From contig CM057832.1 in assembly GCA_030068075.1 (NCBI GenBank), positions 77,003,002-77,067,001 on the forward strand: 64,000 bases of DNA, written 5' to 3'. Position numbers and translations under genes: made by a program. The stretch is from Paguma larvata (taxonomy: Eukaryota; Chordata; Mammalia; Carnivora; Viverridae). Below are positions 56,840-64,000 of this stretch, in pieces. Every line of letters starts with the position of its first letter. The stretch's first letter is position 1. A model generated the notes under the pieces. It was not told where the DNA came from, made no database searches, and saw only the letters and a program-made list of their open reading frames with translations.

Positions 56840-57345
56840 TGTAAGGCGCGCCCCAGGACCTCTGCCCCAGCTCTTATACCTGTCGTCATGTTACATTACA
56901 TGCAAAAAGGGATTTCACAGATGTAATTAAGATTACTAATCAGTTGACTTTGAATCAGTCAAGAAGGAGATTATCCAGTGAGGCCGGATCTAAATACATG
57001 AGCCCTTTCATACCAGGGCCGATGGAAGACAGAGAACTCAAATATTCATAGCACAAGGATTCAGTGTGTCTTTACTGGCTTGAAGACTGAAGGGACCACA
57101 CGGAAAAGATCTGATGTAGCTTCTAAGAGCTGAGAGCGACCCCCACCCAATGACCAACAAGAAAACAAGGACCTCAGACTTACGGTCTTACAACTGCAGG
57201 GAAATAAATGATGCCAACAATCCAGAAGAGCCTGGGAGTGGACTTTTCCCTGAAGCCCCCAGATAAGAGTATTAAATACATACATATACTTATATATATA
57301 ACCTCCCACCCGCGTGTCACACCAGAATGAGACCCTAAACAAGAA
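56840..57345 (+). repeat. Old interspersed repeat (family not resolved)
   Basis: 'gttacattacatgcaaaaag', 'ggatttcacagatgtaatta', 'ggagattatccagtgaggcc' and 'ctggcttgaagactgaaggg' follow a very common mammalian repeat in the right order. Confidence 0.65.
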
Positions 57346-57714
57346 GCCCTCATAATATATATGTTACATGTTACTGTTGCCTCGGGGCAATGAGATTTTT
57401 GAGGACTGGTATTTACTTTCTTTTTTACACTAATCTGTGTTGCTTGCTTTTCTTCCCAAATATGATCAGAGAAAAATATTTTAATATATGGACAACACGG
57501 AAACCATGTAATAAACCCAGAAGCCGCTTGAGTCTCCATGGTTTTCTCCTGCAGCCCACACAGAGAAAACCTTCCTGCCCCAACATCAGAGACCAAGTCA
57601 GCAAGGTGTTAGGTCTGCTATTGTTTTGGTTTGGGTTTTTTTGTTTGTTTTTTTTGTTTGTTTGTTTTCCCTAACCTACAGTCAGAAAGAATTTCAAGTG
57701 TAGAAAAGAAGATA
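57346..57714. other. Unassigned stretch with (TTTG)n
   Basis: A TTTG/T-rich run lies at 57633-57668. Frames of 90-140 codons overlap on both strands, none recognisable. Confidence 0.5.
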
Positions 57715-57900
57715 GTTCCTAGACTCAAGAAAACTGGGTTCAAGTACAATGTTGGCCCTCACTGTCAGTCTTTCTAGATCTGTTTCCTCATTTGGGAAGT
57801 GAAGGTATAATAATACCTAATGCAAGGCTGTTGCACAGATGAACCATAACAATGTCTGTGAAAACACATAGCATCATACCAGCTGGATAATAACAGCTCA
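57715..57900 (-). repeat. MIR-type SINE remnant, antisense
   Basis: 'gatctgtttcctcatttggg', 'aagtgaaggtataataatac' and 'ctaatgcaaggctgttgcac' follow the inverted MIR order ('cctcagtttcctcatctgta ... aataatagtacctac ... gggttgttgtgagg'). Confidence 0.8.
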
Positions 57901-57969
57901 CATATACGGAGCGTTTAGAATTTTCCACCACCACTCTGTCTGCTTTCCATCCCTGCTATTGAAAATGCC

Positions 57970-58195
57970 GGGGCGCCTGGGTGGCTTGGTCAGTTAAGCA
58001 TCCGACTCAGGTCATGATCTCATGGTTCATGGTTTGAGCCCCCCATGGTTTGAGCCTGCTTCAGAGTCTTTGTCTCCCTCCCTCTACCCCTGCCCTGATC
58101 AAGCTCTCTCTCTTTCTCTCTCTCTCTTGCTCTCGTTCTCGCTCTCGCTCTCTTTCATTCTCAAATATAAATAAAAAACATTTAAAAAATTTAAA
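57970..58195 (+). mobile_element. SINEC_Fc-type SINE with internal deletion
   Basis: 'ggggcgcctgggtggcttgg', a shortened middle with 'catggtttgagcc' occurring twice, long CT/TCTCGC tract, tail 'aaatataaataaaaaacatt'. Its tail continues into the purine repeat after it. Flanks GAAAATGCC and GAAAGTGCG may be the TSD, on either side of the whole unit. Confidence 0.9.
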
Positions 58196-58345
58196 AAAGA
58201 GAAAGAAAGAAAGACAGAGAGAGAGAAAGAGGGAGGGAAGGAGGGAGGAAGGGAGGGAGAGAGAGAGAGAGAGAGAGAAAGGAAGGAAGGAAGGAAGGAA
58301 GGAAGGAAGGAAGGAAGGAAGGAAGGAAGGAAGGAAGGAAGAAAG
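58196..58345 (+). repeat. GAAA/GAGG purine tract ending in (GGAA)15
   Basis: A/G-only sequence: GAAA units, GAGGGAAG units, GA units, then fifteen perfect GGAA units (58281-58340). It extends from the SINE tail. The Lys/Arg/Glu frame at 58050-58367 is an artefact. Confidence 0.95.
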
Positions 58346-58364
58346 TGCGAAGGACCATGGGTAT

Positions 58365-58480
58365 TAGCTGGGAGGTAGTTAGACGTGTAGATTCTCAGAC
58401 CCCACCCAGATGTACCGAATCAGAATCCAAGTTCTACCAGGATCCTCACGTCACCTACATGCACATTAAAGTTTGAAAAG
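58365..58480 (+). mobile_element. MER5-like hAT-Charlie remnant
   Basis: 'cagaccccacccagatgtac', 'cgaatcagaatccaagttct' and 'catgcacattaaagtttgaa' follow the MER5 pattern ('actgaatcagaatctctggg ... atgcacactaaagtttgag'). Confidence 0.65.
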
Positions 58481-58494
58481 TATAGCTCTTATTT

Positions 58495-58640
58495 CATCCT
58501 AGGAAGAAGGTGCCACGCCATTCCCATTTTACAGTGCAGAAACCGAGTTTCAAGCAGGGTGATTTGTCCGAAATTAGTAAGACACGATCCGATTCCAGAC
58601 AGTCGAGACCCAGAGCCCACAAGCTTAACCATTCTTCCCT
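58495..58640 (+). repeat. MIR-type SINE remnant
   Basis: 'cattttacagtgcagaaacc', 'gatttgtccgaaattagtaa' and 'cacgatccgattccagacag' follow MIR sense order, right half. Confidence 0.7.
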
Positions 58641-59099
58641 GCAGTTTCTTGTAGCAAATGTCTCACCAGAGAGCTGTATTTAACTGTGATTCTGGAGCCC
58701 TACTGGCCCCCCTCAGCCCTTCTGTCCTTGGTGTAGGGATGCCTGGAGCCCATTTCCCAACTGCAAAGAAGAAAGTGGAGAATAACATTTTAAAGCCCTC
58801 GGGGTGCTGAGCCAGAATAGATTTAGAGCAAGTCTTCATAATAGCTTCCTCTTTCTGTTTCTCTCCTACATTTATTATTACCAAATGTAGACTCCTGTGT
58901 TAGTATTAGTCTAACTATCTCCATGCACTGTGCTTTTCTTCTTACCAACAGGTTCTGCCCAGAGGGAGACACTTACTCTTGATGGGAACCCCATGGTCAG
59001 CGACGTACACAGGTACCTGGTACGTATTCAGTTTGTAAATAAAGTCAAGGGTGGATAAGAAGTATTTAATTTAGCAACAGACTCAAGGTAGTGATATTT
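58641..59099. other. Unassigned non-coding stretch
   Basis: Nothing recognisable. Confidence 0.5.
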
Positions 59100-59330
59100 T
59101 AAATCGTTAGTTGTTAATAATACCTAACCTTTGCATGTCACCTTACATATTGGTTTTTGTATGCATTATCATGCATACGAAATATCTTGTATGCATTTGT
59201 ACCATAATCTTGACAGCCCTAACAGTAGATATTATTATTCGGATCTTACAGATAGGAAAGTGAGGCATTGTTAGTAAGTGACAGAACGGAGGCTCGAACT
59301 TGTACTTGGAACACATCCGAATCCAGCATG
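59100..59330 (+). repeat. MIR-type SINE remnant
   Basis: 'atcttgacagccctaacagt', 'agatattattattcggatct', 'tacagataggaaagtgaggc' and 'aacggaggctcgaacttgta' follow MIR sense order. A triplicated GTATGCAT lies inside (59159-59196). Confidence 0.75.
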
Positions 59331-60477
59331 TGCATTACAACGAAACAGACACCCTTCATCGTTATCTGTTCAAGTCCAATCCCGATAGTACACCAGACTC
59401 AGAGAAGACTAGTGTGACATGCAAAATTCTGAACCTAAATTATATTTAAGGCAACGTGGGGCTATTTTACGTAACATGAGAGTAATATGCCCTCTGGTAG
59501 AGACTTAAATATTTTCCCTACATTTATTTTTATATTATTAATTTGTGTGTCTCCCTCGTAGATCATGCAGCAAAATGGCGTTTGTAAAACTGTAAAGCAT
59601 GGGAGAAATTGAAGAGAAATCGTTTTAAAAGAAACACAAAAGCTTCAGCCCGGCATTTGTCCAATCCATCACAAATTCTATTTCTCAAAGTAAATACAAG
59701 GAGATTCTTTTTGACGTTACTTCGGAGGTAAAACCAAAGAAAAACAAAAACGAACCTGTGCACTCAGTGGGTAACCGTGTCCTGATGTATTTTGGAAACC
59801 TGTGAGTCTTTTGTGTCAGGACACAGTAGTAGTCTAGATACAAACCAACGACATTCACAACGATCTACCATATTCTTTATTCCTTTTGTTAAATACCAAT
59901 ATCTTATCAAATCTCCAGAAAAAAAAAAAGAAAAAGAAAAAGAAAACACAACAGAATCCTTTGTCCTGCATGGTAACTTCTGTCATCATTATATGCCCTC
60001 GGTCCCTTCCCGAGTGAGCAGGGACCTGAGTGTAAGGTATGAGCTTCAGCACTCAATATAGTTTTCTAGCAAGTTTCTCTCTTTCTTTTTTTTTTTCCCT
60101 AGTAAGTTTCATCCATATGATGGACACTTGAGCAGAAAATATTTTCTTTGCACACAGAAACTTCTCAAATTGGAATTTCCAGAGATTCTAAACTCTCTTT
60201 CTCAGAAGAAACAACCCTGGCATTGAAGGATGAATGCGACCTAATACGTCCATAGAAATAATGAGGCTAAGAAGCGTTCTGGGTCTGGTTCAGGCTGTCA
60301 TCTTGCTATGGGACATGGGTGTGCCTCACCTTACTGAGAAGTAAAGCCAAATAAATGTCCCCTTCTCTGTCGTGAGAGGCGTGTCATCCTTCTGCAACAT
60401 CGACAGGGTGGTAGGTAGCCCTCTTCTGCCGATTGGGCATAAACGGAAACAGCTATTTCTCAAAGGCCTCTCCAGGA
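59331..60477. other. Unassigned stretch with A- and T-rich tracts
   Basis: A GAAAAA-type repeat lies at 59921-59948 and a T13 run near 60091. Frames of 60-90 codons, none recognisable. Confidence 0.5.
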
Positions 60478-60672
60478 AAAAGCCTCTCTGTTGCTGTGCG
60501 GACGCGGGAGGAGTGTGCGCGTCGTTTTCTAGCTGACCGAGACTAGGTGGCAAAGAGAGAAAATCCCTGTGCCCCAGTGAGCGCTGTCCGTGACAGCCGT
60601 CCTTCTCCGCAGGCTGATTCCAAAGGTCACCGATCTTCACGTGAGGCGCGTTCCTGTTCATCCATCCCAGTA
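60478..60672. other. Small CpG cluster with a possible short exon
   Basis: About 15 CpGs in ~180 bp, dense for this window, including two CGCG pairs near 60500. Within it, a pyrimidine tract plus CAG (to 60612) and a GTAAGT donor (60670) would bound a 57-bp open segment on the plus strand (19 codons, 60613-60669). A 128-codon minus frame (60326-60712) also crosses it. Neither is recognisable. Confidence 0.3.
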
Positions 60673-60789
60673 AGTTAAGCACAGAAAAACTGGGGAGGCA
60701 GAACACAGACAAGGCCAGGGAAGAATCGTAAGAGCAAACAACCTACCTAAGGCTCACTCTGGACCGGCCTTTATAAATACCAATAATAA
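60673..60789. other. Short non-coding gap
   Basis: Nothing recognisable apart from the start of an AAT run. Confidence 0.5.
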
Positions 60790-60802
60790 TAATAATAACT
60801 TG
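60779..60802 (+). repeat. (AAT)n run
   Basis: About six AAT units at the left edge of the MIR block. Confidence 0.88.
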
Positions 60803-61040
60803 CATCTATCATGTACTTCTCACGTGCTGGTCCCCGCTAGAGTGCTTTGTATGTATTAACTTTTTTATCACAACTAGTTTACAAAACAGGAGCTGTGTTC
60901 TCCACATTTAACCATGCAAGAGCCGGAAGCACAGAGAGCTTCCGAAACCTGCTCCGATGACTCTACGGATGGGTAGCAGGGGTAGGACCTGAGTCCAGGC
61001 AGGTGGCTCGAGAGCCTGTGCTCACGACCTCTCTAACATT
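60790..61040 (+). repeat. MIR-type SINE remnant
   Basis: 'catgtacttctcacgtgctg', 'agtgctttgtatgtattaac' and 'ggtaggacctgagtccaggc' follow MIR sense order. Confidence 0.7.
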
Positions 61041-61235
61041 GTCTCACGTAAGCCTTACGCCACACCCCATGATGGTTAGAATGCCTTTATAATCCTCATT
61101 AAAAAAAAACAAACCAGATTATGCTTAGAAAGGTAAAGTGTCTTCCTTAAGATGACTCAACTGGTAAGTGTGATAAACTAGGATTTTAATGGCAGGCCCA
61201 AATGACACCAAGTTTCAGTTCATTAACCACTTGAC
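61041..61235 (+). repeat. Second MIR-type remnant
   Basis: 'tctcacgtaagccttacgcc', 'aatgcctttataatcctcat', 'tgcttagaaaggtaaagtgt' and 'actggtaagtgtgataaact' follow MIR sense order. It sits head to tail with the preceding MIR. Confidence 0.6.
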
Positions 61236-61781
61236 AGCTCCATCCCTGAGATTAAAAATTAAAATGTTATAATCTCTGCCACATTAAGGCATCATCGTTA
61301 GAGGTGGAAGGTCACAGAGAAGGAAGCCATCTGAAAGTCGTTGCTGGCAGTCGGAAAAGTCTAAGCAAAAGCCTCACCACCGAAGAGAGCTGGGAAAGCA
61401 AATAGGGGATTTGAAGAAGAGCTTCTCACTTAGAACCAACGTCTGGTCTCCGTAAAGACTATTATCCATTCCAGAATCTACCGTATGCTGCCTGGATCAG
61501 AATTCTTCGCAGAGTGGGGACGTGGGGGGTCCAAACAGCAACACGCCTGAGGCAAAGCCAAGTATTACAAGTAAAAGTGAATGTTTATATCAGGATGGGT
61601 CTTTGTAGAAAGGCCAAGGATTCAATCATAAACTACCCCCGAAAAGCCTTATTTGAGATAAAGGAAAACTAGAAAAGGTAAAAAAAAATTTAAAAAAAAA
61701 AAAAGATGGGAAGAAAGTCTTTGATGAATAGTTAAATTATGGGTGGTTTCATCCTTCTGTCTGATATTATCCTGAATTTTC
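61236..61781. other. Unassigned non-coding stretch
   Basis: A-rich run at about 61680-61705. Nothing else recognisable. Confidence 0.5.
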
Positions 61782-61994
61782 TTTTTTTTTATTTTTTTTA
61801 ATGTTTATTTATTTTTGAGAGAAAGGCAGAGTATGAGCAGGCAAGTGGCAGAGAGAGAAGGGGACACAGAATCTGAACTCCAGGCTCTGAGCTGTCAGCG
61901 CAGAGCCCAATGCGGGGCTTGAACCCATGAACTGCGAGATCGTGACCAGAGCCCAAGTCAAACGCTTAACCAACTGAGCCACCCAGGAGCCCCT
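61782..61994 (-). mobile_element. SINEC_Fc-type SINE, antisense
   Basis: T-rich plus 'aatgtttatttatttttgag' tail complement, 'tctgaactccaggctctgag' (short deletion here), head complement ending 'cacccaggagcccc'. Long T runs on both sides hide the TSD. Confidence 0.95.
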
Positions 61995-62370
61995 CTGTTT
62001 TTTTTTTTTTTTAAATAAGCCTACATTGCTTTGAAAATAAAAAATATCTAACTTTAAAGAAAGTAGCTGGTTGCAACTTTAATATGGGAAACAAATGCCC
62101 AGCCATGTAATGGAATTTTTTACTTCTCAGCATCGTGCCCTACAGAGAGCTGTTCATAGCTGCCTAAATTGCTCCTAAAGTAAAAATAATGATAGGCCAT
62201 GCTTAGGTCCACAGGGGAAGTCTTAACATGCTAATCTATCATGGTTTTGCTGAGGAAAAGAGAGAAGGAGGTGCTACTGGGAGTAAGATTAGAAAACAGG
62301 GAAGGTGGATATTTCACACCCACGAAGTGAAAATCCACCCTTAGGCCACTTCACGGGAACGTTTCCATTT
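61995..62370. other. Unassigned non-coding stretch
   Basis: A T16 run at about 61999-62014, then unique sequence. No gene. Confidence 0.5.
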
Positions 62371-62385
62371 AAAGAGCTTGTCCTT

Positions 62386-62587
62386 GGGGCACCTGGGTGC
62401 CTCAGTGGGTTGGTTGGTTTCAGCTCAGGTCATGAACTCGTGATCTCACGCTTACTGAACTTGAGCCCTCCATTGGGCTCTGTGCTGACAGCATGGAGCC
62501 TGCTTGGGATTCTCTCTCTCTCCGCCCCTCCCTTGCTCATGTGCTGGCGTGCTTTGTCCCTCAAAATAAATAAACTAAAAAATAAAA
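62386..62587 (+). mobile_element. SINEC-type SINE
   Basis: 'ggggcacctgggtgcctcag', 'cagctcaggtcatgaactcg', CT-rich, 'ctcaaaataaataaactaaa'. TSDs AAAGAGCTTGTCCT and AAAGAGCCTCTCCT match 12 of 14. Confidence 0.94.
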
Positions 62588-62601
62588 AAAGAGCCTCTCC
62601 T

Positions 62602-63063
62602 AGAAGCCACTCAAACAAATATCATCAAGTGATTTTGGTTTAATTCTTATCCTTAAAGAGAGAATGTGATGAATAACCAGCAATGATGCTCTCCTTCCAA
62701 ACAGTTTTCTTCATTTAAGTATCGAATAAATTCCCTTAGGTAACTACAGTTTACAAAAAGCATTCATCTCTTCAAATTTTGTGTCTATGTCCCATTTCAG
62801 ATGAAAACGCCTGGCATACTATTCGCTTTAGATGTTTGCAAATAACAACCTGAATTTTAAAATCTATTGGTTTAAGTCTTTCAGGTCAAACTAAGTACAA
62901 ACAGAAAATATTAAGAAAAATAAGTGAAGAAAATAAAACCTTCCAAGTTTTCTTACTTGTTATGTACTACATTTCTCACTTAAGGTGAGTAATATTATAC
63001 TAGGAAGGGCGAGGCGGGAAAGCCGGCCAAATCTTAACCTGAACAAATCTTCTTTATCAAAAA
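62602..63063. other. Unassigned non-coding stretch
   Basis: AT-rich, nothing recognisable. Confidence 0.5.
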
Positions 63064-63093
63064 ATACATACACACACACACACACACACACAG
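63064..63093 (+). repeat. (CA)n microsatellite
   Basis: About twelve CA units with one TA near the left end. Confidence 0.93.
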
Positions 63094-63109
63094 AGTCCAG
63101 ATGGACATA

Positions 63110-63530
63110 TAATATATTAGTTTGCTCAGACAATCTAAATAAAATATCACAAACTGGGTGACTTAAATAACGCATTTATTTTTCCGCAGTTCTGGAGTCT
63201 AGAAGTTCAAGATGAAGGTGTCATCTGGTTTTGTTTCTTCCTGGGTCTCTATCCTTAGCTTATATGTGGCCACTTTCTCAGGGTGTCCTCACATGGTCTT
63301 TCTTCTGTATTTGCACATCCCTGTTAACTATATGTGTCCTAAGCTCTTCTTCTCTTAAGGACAAGGGTCAGATTGAATTAGGGCCCACCCTAGGGACTTC
63401 GTTTTAATTTAATTATGTCTGTAAGGACCCTGTCTCCAAGTAAGGTCGCATTCTGAGGTACTAGAGGTTAGAGCTTCAACACAGGAATGGAGGGAGGGTG
63501 GGGAGTGGAGAGAAACAATTTAGCTCATGA
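63110..63530 (+). repeat. Old interspersed repeat (family not resolved)
   Basis: 'cacaaactgggtgacttaaa', 'cgcagttctggagtctagaa', 'tcagattgaattagggccca' and 'ggttagagcttcaacacagg' follow a common mammalian repeat. Its right half matches the pieces at 3150-3292/3509-3590 in kind. Confidence 0.65.
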
Positions 63531-63640
63531 CATCTAGGAGAGAGAAAACCAAACAGTCTATCGACACTGTTGAGCCAGTGACGATTACGATCCACTCACG
63601 TAATGTCTCCACAATAAAGCAACACTGTGATGACTTAAAA
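63531..63640. other. Short non-coding gap
   Basis: Nothing recognisable. It ends in a likely 8-bp TSD (ACTTAAAA) of the next element. Confidence 0.5.
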
Positions 63641-63926
63641 GAATGGTTTTTCAACCTTGTCACTACTGATATTTTGGTCTGAATAATTATTTGTCGTGAG
63701 GAGTTGTCCCGCAGCTTATAGAATATATAGTAGCATCCCTGGCCTCTATTCAATAGATGTCAGTATCACCCTCCCACCCAGCCCAAGTTGCAGCAGCCAA
63801 AATTTGTGTTTGGTTTTGATTTTGTGTTTGTTTTCTTGGCGAGTTCGCTGAGACAACCAAAATCATTTCTTCAGACAGTGAGGATTGTCCGCTGGGAGCA
63901 AAATCATGCCGTATTGAAAACCGATG
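63641..63926 (+). mobile_element. hAT-type DNA transposon remnant with inverted ends
   Basis: Left end 'gaatggtttttcaacc' and right end 'ttgaaaaccgatg' are imperfect inverted repeats. 'tagcagcatccctggcctct' matches a common MER-type internal block. Flanks ACTTAAAA and CTTTAAAA fit a decayed 8-bp TSD. A ~60-bp extra T/G-rich piece lies inside (~63805-63865). Confidence 0.65.
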
Positions 63927-63947
63927 CTTTAAAATGACTCAGTTATT

Positions 63948-64000
63948 GGAGCACCTGGGTGGCTCAGTCAGTAAAGCGTCGACTTCGGCTCAGGTCATGA
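63948..64000 (+). mobile_element. SINEC_Fc-type SINE, cut by window edge
   Basis: 'ggagcacctgggtggctcag', then 'cgacttcggctcaggtcatg', and the sequence stops. Only the head is visible. Confidence 0.93.

Noticed and set aside
1..64000. Search for endogenous retroviral LTR or gag/pol/env segments
   Set aside because: No LTR pair, primer-binding site or retroviral protein motif was recognised. A RepeatMasker run could still reveal old MaLR fragments.

Overview
The window looks like non-coding nuclear DNA from a carnivore of the cat lineage (Feliformia, most likely Felidae). The key evidence is 32 copies or fragments of tRNA-derived carnivore SINEs, on both strands. Most are the feliform SINEC_Fc type: a head like GGGGCGCCTGGGTGGCTCAG, a B-box region with GTTCGAGCCCCGC, the felid-style body GGGCTCTGTGCTGACGGCTC, a CT-rich stretch and a tail AAAAATAAATAAA. 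Many have clear target-site duplications (TSDs). Species, chromosome and host gene cannot be named from the sequence alone.

I find no protein-coding exon, tRNA, rRNA or other RNA gene that I can support. The open frames are short, overlap on both strands, and mostly come from SINEs or simple repeats. The window is best read as intergenic or deep-intron sequence. It is a mosaic of SINEs, old LINE-1 fragments (L1 3' end near 2.1 kb; antisense L1 at 12.3-13.3 and 24.0-25.6 kb; L1M at 42-45.5 and 55-56.8 kb), MIR and L2 remnants, DNA-transposon fragments, and many microsatellites.

Layout: 0-8 kb holds a TG tract, an AT-rich block, an L1 3' end, old repeats interrupted by a SINE, a TA-flanked miniature transposon, a G-quadruplex motif and four SINEs. 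The last SINE runs into a ~300-bp polypurine tract (7.86-8.16 kb). 8.2-10.9 kb is mostly unique. 11.8-13.7 kb is a cluster of four SINEs around an antisense L1. 14.4-15.3 kb has a TG/AG compound repeat and a CpG-bearing CTCCGT hexamer array. 16.75-19.82 kb is a repeat-poor stretch that retains CpGs. 24.0-25.8 kb is antisense L1 with four SINEs, two of them head to head. 25.8-41.6 kb is sparse in SINEs and carries old repeats. 41.6-45.5 kb is nested SINEs and L1M. 47.4-49.3 kb holds a (CT)27 tract followed by a promoter-like segment (GC box, inverted CCAAT, CATAAA box, then a GTAACT donor). 49.3-52 kb carries a second copy of the miniature transposon. 53.8-58.4 kb is again SINE-rich and includes a near-consensus copy at 54.7 kb and a (GGAA)15 tract. 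60.5-60.7 kb is a small CpG cluster containing a possible 57-bp exon. The window ends inside a SINE.

No gene system is visible. The points most worth checking are the promoter-like segment at 48.05-48.39 kb, the CpG cluster at 60.48-60.67 kb, the repeat-poor stretch at 16.75-19.82 kb, and the pair of related miniature transposons. Repeat families were assigned by recognition, not by a database search, so subfamily names are tentative.
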